Source of the DNA: Candidatus Bathyarchaeota archaeon
GTDB lineage: Archaea > Thermoproteota > Bathyarchaeia > Bathyarchaeales > Bathycorpusculaceae
Reading direction: 5' to 3'
Assembly: GCA_026014725.1 (NCBI GenBank)
Contig: JAOZHV010000022.1
Coordinates: 124,001-188,000, forward strand
DNA: 64,000 nt
In this document: positions 1 to 8,799 of the stretch, one piece after another
Layout of the letters: every line of letters starts with the position of its first letter
Position numbering within the stretch: position 1 is the first letter of the stretch
Position numbers and translations under genes: made by a program
Notes under the pieces: model-generated
Told to the model about the DNA's origin: nothing
The model's database searches: none
The model's input: the letters and a program-made list of their open reading frames with translations, nothing else

Positions 1-151
1 CCCTTGTGTTTTTGTCTATAAAGGATTTGATTTCTTGGTTTGTTCCAACCTTGGAGATTTTGTTGTTGGTTATGGCGACTGCTTGTGCCACTGGCTGGCG
101 CGGATTCATCGTTCGTACGTTTGCGTTGATAAGTGCTAAATCGGCTGACAA
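1..151 (-). CDS. Amidohydrolase family protein, N-terminal part only
   Basis: The minus strand reads from a TTG at 151-149 off the left edge. The first 50 or so residues follow the entry strand of metal-dependent amidohydrolases (ADLALINANVRTMNP, then an AVAITNNKISKVG stretch), the usual beta-sandwich lead before the metal-binding HxH, which lies outside the window. An in-frame TAA lies seven codons upstream of the TTG, so TTG is the only upstream start in frame. GGTGA sits almost against it, unusually close for a ribosome binding site. Function beyond the superfamily cannot be told from this fragment. It is divergent from the radical SAM gene at 317. Confidence 0.55.
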   Translation of the reverse strand, partial: MSADLALINANVRTMNPRQPVAQAVAITNNKISKVGTNQEIKSFIDKNTR

Positions 152-316
152 GTCACCACATTTCCCAAGTTAATACCCGATGCTTTAAGCGCTATTGGAT
201 ACCTGACGTAAAAAACCTTGCGTTCACACGGCAACTGCGTGATTTTTGGCTTATCTGCAAAAAACATAATAGAGCGCACAACCGTTTTTGCTTATCAAAG
301 TCGGGGTAACCTTAAC

Positions 317-1747
317 GTGAAAGCTCGCGTAGCACTTGTTAATCCACCTTATCCAGCTGAGGCGCAGCAATCCCCCTTTCTGCCACTTGGCATCGGCTAC
401 TTAGCAGCTGTCTTGGAGGAAAACGGCTACAGCGTTGATGTGGTTGATTTTCAAACCGCAAGACCAACCCAAAAAGACCTCGAAGACAAGTTCAAAAGCT
501 TAAACCCCGACATAGTCGGCGCAACCTCAGCCACAGTAAACTACTTGCCAGCCCTTGAAACCTTGAAGGCAGCAAAAACGGTTCTCCCAAACGCTGTAAC
601 CATGATTGGCGGACCGCACGTCACAGTTTTGGATGAGCGAACCTTCACCGACAGTAGCAACGTAGACATAGTTGTCCGCGGAGAGGGCGAGCAAACCATG
701 CTGGAGCTTGCGCGCCTAGTTTCCGAAGGCAACCTCAAAAACCTAAACAATGTCTTAGGCATCACATTCAAGAAAGATAACCAAGTTATCCGCACACCAG
801 ACAGACCATTCATCCAGGATATTGATTCGCTTCCGAAGCCAGCACACAAGCACTTGGACGTTAGCATTTACAAAATCTTGGGCAGAACCTACATGCCTAT
901 CATAACCAGCCGAGGATGCCCCTACCAGTGCGCCTTCTGCTTAGCATCAAAAATGTGCGGACGCGGCTTTAGAGCAAGAAGCCCAAGCAAAGTCGTAGAT
1001 GAACTAGAGTGGCTACGTGACGAGTTTGGCGCTGGCGTGTTCGCCTTCTACGATGACACCTTCACCTTCGACGTAAAAAGAGCAGTGGCAATCTGCGACG
1101 AAATGCAAAAACGCAAAGTCGGACTCCCATGGGATTGCCGAACAAGAGTAGACAGAGTCTCCAAAGAACTCTTAGCAAAACTAAGAAGCACAGACTGCCA
1201 ACTTATCCACTTCGGAGTAGAATCAGGAAGCCAAGAAATGCTCAACCTCATGAGAAAAGGCACCACCGTCGAGCAGAACGCGCAGGCAATTAAATGGACC
1301 AAGGCAGCAGGCATAGGCGTCGCCATCTCGCTCGTCATTGGTTACCCAGGCGAAACCCCACAGATGCTTCAGCAAACCATGGATTTCATCTACAAAACCA
1401 AACCCGATTACGTTTACATGTGCGAGGCAGTTCCCTACCCAGGCACAGAACTCTACTATTACATTAAAAAGTTAGGCTTAGAACTTGACGAGAACTGGAA
1501 CCAGTACCGCGAGGAAACCCAAGTTTTCAAAAACACTCTGTTGCCGCTTGCAAAGCTGGAGGAAACCAAAAAAGCCTTCTACGACAGGTATTTTTCGATA
1601 GGGTATTATTTGCAAAAGCAGTTTAAGGGGGGCTTCTACAACCAAATCATGGCGCGCACAGCACTAAACCACCTAATATGGAAATACCGCTTCTCAAGGT
1701 GGGCATTCACCCAACTTGGCAACATAAGAAAAACAAGGAACCCTTAA
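317..1747 (+). CDS. B12-binding radical SAM protein
   Basis: This 476-residue protein has an N-terminal cobalamin-binding type domain (about residues 1-140: VALVNPPYP at the start, then IVGATS and a GGPHVT stretch) and a radical SAM domain. The cluster motif is in SRGCPYQCAFC (CxxxCxxC), near residue 200. Such proteins use a 4Fe-4S cluster and SAM to make a 5'-deoxyadenosyl radical, often for methylation or ring chemistry, and this layout is common in archaea. The frame is open back to 218, but homology to the Rossmann start (KARVALVNPPYP) points to the GTG at 317. The substrate is not predictable. A copy of the dispersed repeat follows the gene. Confidence 0.85.
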   Translation: MKARVALVNPPYPAEAQQSPFLPLGIGYLAAVLEENGYSVDVVDFQTARPTQKDLEDKFKSLNPDIVGATSATVNYLPALETLKAAKTVLPNAVTMIGGPHVTVLDERTFTDSSNVDIVVRGEGEQTMLELARLVSEGNLKNLNNVLGITFKKDNQVIRTPDRPFIQDIDSLPKPAHKHLDVSIYKILGRTYMPIITSRGCPYQCAFCLASKMCGRGFRARSPSKVVDELEWLRDEFGAGVFAFYDDTFTFDVKRAVAICDEMQKRKVGLPWDCRTRVDRVSKELLAKLRSTDCQLIHFGVESGSQEMLNLMRKGTTVEQNAQAIKWTKAAGIGVAISLVIGYPGETPQMLQQTMDFIYKTKPDYVYMCEAVPYPGTELYYYIKKLGLELDENWNQYREETQVFKNTLLPLAKLEETKKAFYDRYFSIGYYLQKQFKGGFYNQIMARTALNHLIWKYRFSRWAFTQLGNIRKTRNP

Positions 1748-1798
1748 CATTAGTTCGAAAAAATACAAGCAGAACCAACAGCTAATGGACTGCTTTTT

Positions 1799-1861
1799 CG
1801 CCAATAGCGACCTACCCCCTATAGGTTTCTGCATAGAGTTTCTAATATGCTCCAAATATGG
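1799..1861 (+). repeat. Dispersed repeat family 1, copy 1
   Basis: Lies between two convergent genes. It shares with the other copies a GACCTACCCCCTATAGG block, then TTTCTGCATAGAGTTTCTAATA and a terminal CAAATATG. The upstream CGCCAATAG box is also present. Confidence 0.8.
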
Positions 1862-1928
1862 GGATTTTAGCAAGAGTTTAAAATTCTAAAAAAAAGAAGA
1901 AAGGGAGGATCTTGAATTTATTAGGTTA

Positions 1929-2150
1929 CTATTTTCCCATGACTTTCTTAGCTGCAATCTCTATATCTTCAGCTTTAATGGTTTTCCGTCCAGCATGCAT
2001 TGCAAAGTCAAGTGCTTCTTTTGCAATTTTTACCCCGATTTCTTCAAGTGCCTTTGCAAGTTCCTTTGCCGCTGCTTCGCTTACTCTGTCAGCACCTGCT
2101 TTTTTACATAATCTATGCATGGGAGCTACAGCTATTTCTAATTCCGTCAT
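1929..2150 (-). CDS. Archaeal histone
   Basis: A 73-residue histone-fold protein that packages DNA as dimers and higher multimers. It has the HMf-type order: [23 protein letters not shown] (helix 1 and loop 1), a long central helix (about 25-50) and the C-terminal loop and helix [18 protein letters not shown]. The RxT pair and the following acidic residue of the family are kept (RKTIKAED). Length is slightly above the usual 66-69. The ATG is preceded by GGAG with about 8 nt spacing, and a CTTTTAAAG box lies upstream at about 2183-2193. It diverges from the TatD gene and converges with the radical SAM gene. Confidence 0.95.
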   Translation of the reverse strand: MTELEIAVAPMHRLCKKAGADRVSEAAAKELAKALEEIGVKIAKEALDFAMHAGRKTIKAEDIEIAAKKVMGK

Positions 2151-2303
2151 ATCGACTTCTCCGATGCCTCTTTTTTCTTTTAAAGCTGTATTTAACCTTT
2201 GTTATCCTTTTTTAGTTTAAATAACCGTTAACCTTAGAACCAAAACAAAACAGAAGAAAAATTATAAAACACTCAAACAAGTGAAATATAGCGCTGACGA
2301 AAA

Positions 2304-3077
2304 ATGAAACTGATAGATGCACATATTCACCTCTCCGACACCGAATACAAGGGTCACATTGAGGAGTTAATAGCGGATGCAAAAAAAGCAGGTGTAGTTG
2401 CTTTAGTATCAAACTCGATGGATTTAGCAACCTGCAAAAATGACATCGAGTTAGCTCAGAAATTCCCCGGTCTTGTTTATCCAGCACTTGGTATTCACCC
2501 TTGGAATGTAAACGTCCTAAAAGAAAACGAATTGGAAGAAACCATCGTTTTTATACAAAAACAAAAAAGCTCCGTCAAAGCCATTGGTGAAATCGGCTTG
2601 GATGGCAAGTACGAGACTATATGGGAAAAGCAAATGATGGTTTTCGATAAAATGCTCCACCTTGCCGAGCAACTGAACTTGCCAGTCATCATACATTCTA
2701 GAGGAACCACCGACAAAATAGTCGAAATGTTGCCCTCATACCGCGTTAAGCGTGTGTTGTTGCACTGGTTTAGTTACCCAATGAGCGCATTAATCAAAGC
2801 AATCGATAACGGCTATTTTATAACCGAAGGTCCGCCAGTCACTTATTCGCCTGGAATACGTGAAGTCGTAGAAAAAACACCGATGACAAATCTGTTAACA
2901 GAAACTGATGGTCCAGTGAAATACTGGAAAAACCCCTACAATGGGCAATTAACTAAGCCGTCGTTCATCCAAAATGTGGTTGAAGCGGTTGCGGGCATCA
3001 AAAAAATGCAGGTTCAAGAAGTAGCCGAACACGTGGTTCGAAATTTCGAGTCATTCTTTGGCATCAACATCAGCTAA
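2304..3077 (+). CDS. TatD family metal-dependent hydrolase (DNase-like)
   Basis: A 257-residue TIM-barrel hydrolase. The first metal site is the HIHLSD stretch at residue 8, followed by GIHPWN near 74, the glutamate of IGEIGLD near 97, VIIHSRG near 133, HW near 151, and the closing LTETDGP near 205. This set of metal ligands is that of the TatD family, Mg2+-dependent 3'-5' nucleases linked to DNA repair and turnover. Length matches the family. A TATA-like AAAAATTATAAAAC lies about 35 nt upstream, so the 5' leader would be short. The gene stands alone between the histone and S17e. Confidence 0.88.
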   Translation: MKLIDAHIHLSDTEYKGHIEELIADAKKAGVVALVSNSMDLATCKNDIELAQKFPGLVYPALGIHPWNVNVLKENELEETIVFIQKQKSSVKAIGEIGLDGKYETIWEKQMMVFDKMLHLAEQLNLPVIIHSRGTTDKIVEMLPSYRVKRVLLHWFSYPMSALIKAIDNGYFITEGPPVTYSPGIREVVEKTPMTNLLTETDGPVKYWKNPYNGQLTKPSFIQNVVEAVAGIKKMQVQEVAEHVVRNFESFFGINIS

Positions 3078-3133
3078 GTCTCATAATTTTCAGTTTAGTC
3101 TCAACTTGACGCTTAGTTATTTTATTTTGTTAT

Positions 3134-3152
3134 GCGTAAGCTTAAATTACGC
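3134..3152 (+). promoter_or_regulatory. Inverted repeat enclosing a TATA-like box upstream of S17e
   Basis: GCGTAA at 3134-3139 and TTACGC at 3147-3152 flank GCTTAAA, a TATA-like heptamer. A start of transcription would be expected near 3168, 60 or so nt before the S17e start. The symmetry could be an operator, or chance. Confidence 0.4.
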
Positions 3153-3231
3153 CTGTCATCTATTGAGAGTTGCTCCTACCCTATTAAAGACAGGAGAACT
3201 AACAACACATTAATTTCGGAGGAATCATAGT

Positions 3232-3465
3232 CTGGGAAAAGTAAAGACTGAACAGATAAAGCATCTCGGCAAAGAGTTAATGACGCGTTTCCCTAACAAG
3301 TTTACCACTAACTTTGATGAGAACAAACGGTTAGTTGACCAATTAACAAAGGGAACAACTACACGTGTAAGAAACCAAGTTGCGGGTTACATTACACGCA
3401 CGGTCGCCTTAGCTCAAGATAGCTCAGCAGTCGAGTCTGAAATCGAAGAAGCAGAAGAAGAATAG
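3232..3465 (+). CDS. rps17e: 30S ribosomal protein S17e
   Basis: A 77-residue protein collinear with archaeal and eukaryotic S17e: LGKVKTEQIKHLGKELM, then FPNKFTTNFDENKRLV, then the conserved TRVRNQVAGYITR. The family normally starts MGKV or MGKI, so the first codon should be at 3232, where the DNA reads CTG. The upstream codons run to a stop at 3211 without any ATG, GTG or TTG. A perfect GGAGGA at 3218-3223 sits 8 nt before the CTG, which supports CTG as the initiator. Starting at the internal ATG (3280) would delete 16 conserved residues. The tail is acidic (EIEEAEEE). Confidence 0.9.
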   Translation: MGKVKTEQIKHLGKELMTRFPNKFTTNFDENKRLVDQLTKGTTTRVRNQVAGYITRTVALAQDSSAVESEIEEAEEE

Positions 3466-3491
3466 AATCCTCCTTTGGAAAGAGACCATGT

Positions 3492-3866
3492 ATGATGGAT
3501 GAGTACAGAAAAGGATGGGCACTAAGATACCTCCGTGAGGCAAAAGCCGAGTTGGAGGCAGCAAAAAAAATTCCCTACATGGCACCAAGCTTAGTTTTAG
3601 AAGCTATCAGAAAAGCAAGAAACGCCATATACTATAGCCTTGGGGAACCAGCCTTCATCGAAATACTCATCCGTGAAGAAGTCGCAAAAAACCCAGCAAC
3701 TAACGATTCTGTTTTGCGTTTTCTAATGGATGTCGAGAGCATGGTGCAGCAGATTTCGCAGCTAGAGGAGGTCAACGGTGACGCCATGATGAAACAAGCT
3801 GATTCGCTTGTGCAGGTAGCCACTGACATCGTTGAGACTCTCACACAAGAACATTTTGAACAATAA
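3492..3866 (+). CDS. Conserved helical protein of unknown function
   Basis: A 124-residue, almost wholly helical protein with no cysteine, no signal and no membrane segment. The first half (YLREAKAELEAAKK ... LEAIRKARNAIYYSLGEP) recalls the four-helix layout of HEPN-like proteins, but the RxxxxH active motif of HEPN nucleases is absent, so no function is assigned. Two ATGs (3492 and 3495) could start it. It begins 26 nt after S17e on the same strand and may be cotranscribed with it. Confidence 0.7.
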   Translation: MMDEYRKGWALRYLREAKAELEAAKKIPYMAPSLVLEAIRKARNAIYYSLGEPAFIEILIREEVAKNPATNDSVLRFLMDVESMVQQISQLEEVNGDAMMKQADSLVQVATDIVETLTQEHFEQ

Positions 3867-3955
3867 CAAAGCTCCTTTTCATTCTTCAGCAAACCATTTA
3901 ATAGTTATAAACGATATCTTAACGCCGTCTAACTCAAAGGCTCAATAGATTTTCA

Positions 3956-5338
3956 ATGATTAGCATAAAAAATAAAAACCAACTCGTTGGAAATGGCGAA
4001 ACTGAACTTACAAGAAAAGCCAGAGCCTTAGCCCTTGAAAGCCTAGAGTTCGCAATAAACTCTGTGAACCCAAAAAACATCATCACTTCCAAACTCTCAC
4101 TAAAAGACCAGACTCTTCACGTTCAAGAATACACATTTGATTTAGCTAATTATAGAAGGGTTTACGTTGTGGGCGGAGGAAAAGCCGCAGGTCCGATGGC
4201 TGAAGCCCTCGAAGAAATCTTGGGCAAACGCATAACTGCGGGTATCGTAAACGTTCCTTACGGTTCCACAACTAAATCAAAGATTATAAAAATGCATAAG
4301 GCAAGCCACCCCCTGCCAGACCAAGCCAGTGTAGATGGAACAGGCAAAATTTTAGATATAGCTGAAAGTGCTGAAGCTGATGATTTAATTATTTGCCTTG
4401 TTTCTGGCGGCGGTTCAAGTCTCATGTCTTATCCAAGAGAAGGAATTTCTATTGAGGATAAAAGGGAACTTACGGTTGCTTTGCTGAAAAGCGGTGCCAC
4501 AATAAGAGAGATCAACACTGTCAGAAAGCACGTTTCTGGCTTTAAGGGCGGGTGGCTTGCCGAAAAAGCGTATCCCGCCACAGTGTTAAATCTCATACTC
4601 TCGGATGTCGTGGGAGATTCGTTAGATGTCATTGCTTCAGGTCCCACGGTTCCTGACTCAACTACTTTTGCGGACGCCAGAAAAGTTTTAGAAAAATACG
4701 GTCTATACACCAATTTACCTCAGTCTATTAGAAAAGTTCTAAGTGACGGCGCGCAGGGAGCAATCGCGGAAACACCAAAGATAGGCGACAAAGCTTTCGA
4801 TAAGGTCTGCAATGTGGTTGTTGGAAACAATCGAACTGCTAGTCTTGCCCTTTGCAAACACCTCAGGTCTGAGGGACTAAACACGATTTTACTGACTGCA
4901 ACTTTGGAAGGCGAAGCCAAATGCATCGGAACCGCATTAGCTTCTGTCGCCAACGAAATCCTCATCTCGCAAAACCCTGCCTCAAAACCCGTTGCCCTCG
5001 TGGCTGGCGGAGAAACCACCGTTACTGTTACTGGAGACGGTTTAGGTGGACGAAACCAAGAACTTGCGTTATCTGCCGCTTTAAAACTCAAGAACGTTGC
5101 CGCTTCTGCTGTTGTAGTTACGTCCGTTTGCACTGATGGAATTGATGGCCCAACCGATGCTGCAGGAGCAATCGTTGACCAATATACGTGCGCGAGAGCG
5201 GTGAAGACTGGTTTGGAACCTGAGCTTTTTTTGGCAAACAATGATTCCTACAATTTCTTCTCTAAGCTGGGAGACCTTGTTTTTACAGGGCAAACAGGCA
5301 CAAATGTTAACGATATATCTTTAATCATCGTTTTGTAA
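3956..5338 (+). CDS. gckA: Glycerate 2-kinase (GckA/MOFRL family)
   Basis: A 460-residue enzyme that phosphorylates D-glycerate to 2-phosphoglycerate, feeding lower glycolysis. The N-terminal DUF4147 domain carries VVGGGKAAGPMAEALE (near 75) and the glycine-rich LVSGGGSSLMSYP (near 150). The C-terminal MOFRL domain carries VAGGETTVTVTGDGLGGRNQE (near 350) and TDGIDGPTDAAGA (near 395). Length and motif order fit archaeal class II glycerate kinases. It starts an apparent group with the MoaD-like and SAM hydrolase genes, with short gaps of 24 and 6 nt. Confidence 0.92.
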   Translation: MISIKNKNQLVGNGETELTRKARALALESLEFAINSVNPKNIITSKLSLKDQTLHVQEYTFDLANYRRVYVVGGGKAAGPMAEALEEILGKRITAGIVNVPYGSTTKSKIIKMHKASHPLPDQASVDGTGKILDIAESAEADDLIICLVSGGGSSLMSYPREGISIEDKRELTVALLKSGATIREINTVRKHVSGFKGGWLAEKAYPATVLNLILSDVVGDSLDVIASGPTVPDSTTFADARKVLEKYGLYTNLPQSIRKVLSDGAQGAIAETPKIGDKAFDKVCNVVVGNNRTASLALCKHLRSEGLNTILLTATLEGEAKCIGTALASVANEILISQNPASKPVALVAGGETTVTVTGDGLGGRNQELALSAALKLKNVAASAVVVTSVCTDGIDGPTDAAGAIVDQYTCARAVKTGLEPELFLANNDSYNFFSKLGDLVFTGQTGTNVNDISLIIVL

Positions 5339-5362
5339 AGGTTATGGTATGTGTGAATAAGT

Positions 5363-5644
5363 ATGACTGTCACAGTTAAGATAGTTGGCGCATTACGGCA
5401 CATAACAGGCAAAAACCAACTATGCATCAGTCACCAACAAGCCATGACACTAATGGATTTAATCGCAACAATTTCCAAGGAAGCTCCAGAACTCAAACCC
5501 AACATAATCAGTCAACAACCCGAGCCAAAAGCAAACGCGTTGATTCTGGTTAACGGTAGGGAAATCAGTGTTCTGAACGGTTTAGAAACTAAACTAAACG
5601 ATGGCGACGAAATCGTTTTCGTCCCAGTAGTCCACGGCGGTTAA
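5363..5644 (+). CDS. MoaD/ThiS-like small sulfur-carrier or ubiquitin-like protein
   Basis: A 93-residue beta-grasp protein ending in Gly-Gly (VPVVHGG), the hallmark of proteins whose C-terminus is adenylated and thiocarboxylated or conjugated. ALILVNGREISVLNGLETKLNDGDEI is the typical MoaD/ThiS strand-loop-strand before the tail. In archaea such proteins may serve molybdopterin or tungsten-cofactor synthesis, tRNA thiolation, or SAMP-type protein modification. No E1, MoaE or ThiG gene lies nearby, so the role is open. Confidence 0.85.
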   Translation: MTVTVKIVGALRHITGKNQLCISHQQAMTLMDLIATISKEAPELKPNIISQQPEPKANALILVNGREISVLNGLETKLNDGDEIVFVPVVHGG

Positions 5645-5650
5645 CCTTTA

Positions 5651-6424
5651 ATGATTACGCTAACCAGTGACTTTGGACTCAAAGACCCTTACGTTGCAGA
5701 AATGAAAGGCGTCATCTTGGGCATAAACCCAAACGCAACATTGATTGATGTAACTCACGAAATCCAAAAATTCAACGTTCGCATGGGCGCCTTCGTGTTA
5801 GCTTCGGTTGCACCCTATTTTCCAAAAGGCACCATTCATTTGGCGGTAATTGACCCTAGTGTGGGCACTGAAAGGCGCGCTATAGTAATCCAGACTAAAC
5901 AGGGCTATTTCGTTGGTCCTGACAACGGTGTTTTAGTTTTAGCTGCAAAACCACAAGGCATAGAACACATTTACGAACTGGCAAATCCAAAGTATATGCG
6001 GTCTGAGGGTTCGAGCACTTTTCACGGCAGAGACATTTTCGCGCCTGCCGCAGCGCACTTAGACAAGGGCGTTGACCCTTCAGATTTTGGTCCAAAAGTA
6101 ACCGATGTAGTTAAACCTGAATTTGTAAGAGTTAAACAAAGCAATGGCTCTTTTTTGGGAGAAGTCTTGCATATTGATAGCTTCGGCAACATAATAACAA
6201 ACATCAACCAAAAACTGGTACCGACAGCAGAAAAAGCTATCGTGCAAACGCCAGCTACCCGCATTGAAATCAAGGTTGCCAAAACCTATGCAAAAGCAAA
6301 ACTAGGAGAACCCATTGCACTAATAGGAAGTCATGGCTTTATGGAAATTGCCCTAAACCAAGCAAGCGCAGCAGAAAAGTTCCATGTGAAAGTTGGAGAC
6401 AAAATCGCTGTCTCTTTCGCTTAG
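5651..6424 (+). CDS. SAM hydroxide adenosyltransferase (DUF62 family)
   Basis: A 257-residue member of the DUF62/fluorinase-like family. These enzymes split S-adenosylmethionine to adenosine and methionine using water. The start MITLTSDFGLKDPYVAEMKGV is diagnostic: the aspartate of TSDFG binds the ribose. HLAVIDPSVGT (near 73), GPDNGVL (near 98) and FHGRDIFAPAAAHL (near 124) follow in family order. The C-terminal barrel (LGEVLHIDSFGNIITNI) is complete. It begins 6 nt after the MoaD-like gene. It is the first of several SAM-related genes in the window. Confidence 0.9.
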   Translation: MITLTSDFGLKDPYVAEMKGVILGINPNATLIDVTHEIQKFNVRMGAFVLASVAPYFPKGTIHLAVIDPSVGTERRAIVIQTKQGYFVGPDNGVLVLAAKPQGIEHIYELANPKYMRSEGSSTFHGRDIFAPAAAHLDKGVDPSDFGPKVTDVVKPEFVRVKQSNGSFLGEVLHIDSFGNIITNINQKLVPTAEKAIVQTPATRIEIKVAKTYAKAKLGEPIALIGSHGFMEIALNQASAAEKFHVKVGDKIAVSFA

Positions 6425-6497
6425 TCAAAAAGTCACGTAAATTTTAACCATAAATTCTTAAGCAGAATTCACCTACGTCCCTTCAGGGAAATTTCCT

Positions 6498-7184
6498 TTG
6501 GACCTCCAAGAACTCGCTGATGCAATGCGGAACTTTGCAATTCAATACGGATACCTCGGGATTTTTCTCATCAGTTTACTTGGCTCTACCTCTATAATTT
6601 TCCCCATTCCATCCTCTGTGGTAATTTTCACTCTTGGCGGACTTGACATCTTTAATCCCTTCTTGATAGCGGTAGCTGCTGGTCTTGGCTCAGTGGTTGG
6701 TGAATTTTCTGGGTACTTGCTTGGGTATGGAGGACGCAGGTTTATTGGAGACAGGTATAGGAAAAAAATGGATACACTTACTAGGCTTTTTAAACGGTAC
6801 GGTTCCATTGTGATTTTTGTTTTTGCACTAACTCCGCTACCAGACGATTTACTTTTTATTCCTTTAGGCGTAATGCGCTATAGCATAATCCGCTCGTTTG
6901 TCCCCGCATTGGCAGGAAAGTTTCTCTCAAACCTCATAATCGCGTATAGCGGTCGATTATCAATTAATTTTATTAGAGATTTATTTGGAGCTGAAGGCGA
7001 AGGCGCTTCCATCTTGATTGGCATTGTTGTTGCCTTAGTTTTGTTGGTCATAATTCTGTTTATTATGTTCAAGGTTAACTGGGAAAAAGTGGTTGAAAAA
7101 CACTTAGACGAAAGAGACCAGCAAGACTCAAAAGCAACCCCCAAAAACAAAGACCAACCTGAGCAAACGAAAAGTGCCTCCTAA
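6498..7184 (+). CDS. DedA/VTT-domain membrane protein
   Basis: A 228-residue integral membrane protein of the DedA/SNARE-associated (VTT) family, linked to lipid scrambling and membrane homeostasis. Hydrophobic segments fall near 17-45, 50-72, 98-125, 130-150 and 170-195. Conserved elements include the re-entrant FPIPSSVVIFTLGG, GEFSGYLLGYGGRR and the LTPLPDDLLFIPLG loop. The tail is charged and hydrophilic (DERDQQDSKATPKNKD). It starts with TTG at 6498; an AGGGAAA lies about 8 nt upstream. Confidence 0.82.
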   Translation: MDLQELADAMRNFAIQYGYLGIFLISLLGSTSIIFPIPSSVVIFTLGGLDIFNPFLIAVAAGLGSVVGEFSGYLLGYGGRRFIGDRYRKKMDTLTRLFKRYGSIVIFVFALTPLPDDLLFIPLGVMRYSIIRSFVPALAGKFLSNLIIAYSGRLSINFIRDLFGAEGEGASILIGIVVALVLLVIILFIMFKVNWEKVVEKHLDERDQQDSKATPKNKDQPEQTKSAS

Positions 7185-7239
7185 AGACAGAGGACGAAAA
7201 AGCAGACAATGGATAAAATAAGATAGGAGACTTGAACGC

Positions 7240-8220
7240 TTAGGGTTTTATCTGACTTATGATTTTCTCTATAACATCAACAGGATTTTCTAAGGCACCA
7301 ATTTTTTCTTTAACATCAAATCGTTTTCCCAAGAATTCTTTCGCAAGGCGGAATACCCTTTTTGGTGTTGTTATAAACAAGGGGAACCCTTTCTTGGCAA
7401 CATACTGATTGACGTAGGTTTTAGCCATGTCCGAGATTGCAATGCTGGGGACGCCTTGAAGGGCAGCTTCCCGAGCAATCGTTCCCCCATAACTTACAAC
7501 AAGGTCAGCGTTCGCCACTAAATTGGCTGAATCTTCAAAGCCTTCTTTTACCCCAAATGCTTGCCCATTCCCATTGTATCTTTGGATAAGATGCACATTC
7601 CCTATTGCTGCAAGCTGTTCAGAGAGAGATTTTGCTAAGTCGGGTTTTCCTTGGGCATAAGCCGCTTTAGCTTCTATCTGCCTGATAACTATCAAAGGCT
7701 TCTTTAAGCCGCTCATTCTTGTTGGCTTGAAGCCCTTTATCCAAGCGACTTCGTCAACACCCTTGAAGGTTACTACTTTTCTGGCGCAGTACTCTTTTGT
7801 AAAACTTTTCGGTAATGCCTCGGAAACCACAACCGTGTGTGCAAAAGGTATTGTCAGCCTGTTTACAGCTAAAGCATACGGGGTGTCAGCAGTCAAAACT
7901 ATCGGAATCCCCAAGCCAAAAGCGGTTCGGCAAAGCTCAACTGATTGATGAGCTATGGCAACATCGGGCTTGTCATTCTCAAAGAGTTTAGAGAATTCTA
8001 GTACTCGCTGAGCGCTCTCTTGGAGCCTTGAAGAAAGCGTTGAAGGATTATATTTCCCTACAACAATTGGTTTTTCTCCCAAAGCATGCGCTAACGGTAT
8101 TGTGTCAGGATGTTCTCGGGTAGTAAAGATAAATTCGTGTCCTGCTTTCCTGAGGCGCTCTGCAATTGCAACGGCGTAACGGACTTGCTTACCCGTGCAA
8201 GCATCATACCAAATTTTCAT
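7240..8220 (-). CDS. DUF354 family glycosyltransferase-like protein
   Basis: A 326-residue cytosolic protein of the DUF354 family, which has a GT-B fold like UDP-GlcNAc 2-epimerases and MurG. It starts MKIWYDACTGKQVRYAVAIAERLRKAGHEF, typical of the family. A second Rossmann half carries VVSYGGTIAREAALQGVPSIAI (near 240-265), the nucleotide-sugar binding loop of such folds. Its ATG overlaps the stop of the upstream acyltransferase gene by 4 bp, so the two are translationally coupled. Surface glycan or N-glycan synthesis is the likely context; the exact reaction is unknown. Confidence 0.85.
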   Translation of the reverse strand: MKIWYDACTGKQVRYAVAIAERLRKAGHEFIFTTREHPDTIPLAHALGEKPIVVGKYNPSTLSSRLQESAQRVLEFSKLFENDKPDVAIAHQSVELCRTAFGLGIPIVLTADTPYALAVNRLTIPFAHTVVVSEALPKSFTKEYCARKVVTFKGVDEVAWIKGFKPTRMSGLKKPLIVIRQIEAKAAYAQGKPDLAKSLSEQLAAIGNVHLIQRYNGNGQAFGVKEGFEDSANLVANADLVVSYGGTIAREAALQGVPSIAISDMAKTYVNQYVAKKGFPLFITTPKRVFRLAKEFLGKRFDVKEKIGALENPVDVIEKIISQIKP

Positions 8221-8726
8221 TGCTTCACCTGTTTTTTCGCTATAAAGTCTGCTCGTTTAGCTTCATACTGCTCTATTGTCATAACTTTTTTTGCTGGGCA
8301 ACCTGTGACAACTGTTCTAGGCGGCACATCTTTTGTTACTACGCTTCCGCCGCCGACAACAGCGTTTTCTCCTACGGTTACGTTGGGCAGTATGGTGACT
8401 CCGCCTCCGATTGCGGCGTTGTCTTTGATAATTGGAGGGGTCATGTAGGTGCTTTTTGGGTACTTGTCGTTTAGTAGGCTACTGTTTGGAGCAATGAATA
8501 CGCCGTTGCCGAGTTTGCAGCCGTTTGAGATTGTTACGTGCGCTTGTATGTTGCAGTTTTTGCCTAAAACAACATCTTTGCCGATGTCGCAGAAACTGCC
8601 GATGAGAGTACCGTCGCCGATTTTAGTGTTATCGCCTATAACAACATAGTTCCATATGGAAACGTTTGCGCCTATCTCCACGTTTGCGCCTGTGACTATG
8701 CCTGTGCCTTTCTTGGGGTTCTGCAT
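8217..8726 (-). CDS. Hexapeptide-repeat acyltransferase (WlbB/WbpD-like)
   Basis: A 169-residue left-handed beta-helix acyltransferase. Imperfect hexapeptides (V/I-G-x-N/D) run from about residue 10 to 135, for example VEIGANVSIWNYVVIGDNTKIG and VGENAVVGGGSVVTKDVPP. It most resembles N-acetyltransferases that acetylate 3-amino sugars of nucleotide uronic acids, using acetyl-CoA. It is first in a two-gene operon with the DUF354 protein and divergent from a nucleotide-sugar dehydrogenase-like gene, which fits a surface-sugar pathway. The acceptor sugar is inferred only. Confidence 0.85.
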   Translation of the reverse strand: MQNPKKGTGIVTGANVEIGANVSIWNYVVIGDNTKIGDGTLIGSFCDIGKDVVLGKNCNIQAHVTISNGCKLGNGVFIAPNSSLLNDKYPKSTYMTPPIIKDNAAIGGGVTILPNVTVGENAVVGGGSVVTKDVPPRTVVTGCPAKKVMTIEQYEAKRADFIAKKQVKQ

Positions 8727-8799
8727 AGCTTGTCTTTTCGGGCTCCAGATTTAAATAGTTTAACATTAACTTGACTCTGCATTGAACGGAGGCAAACAT

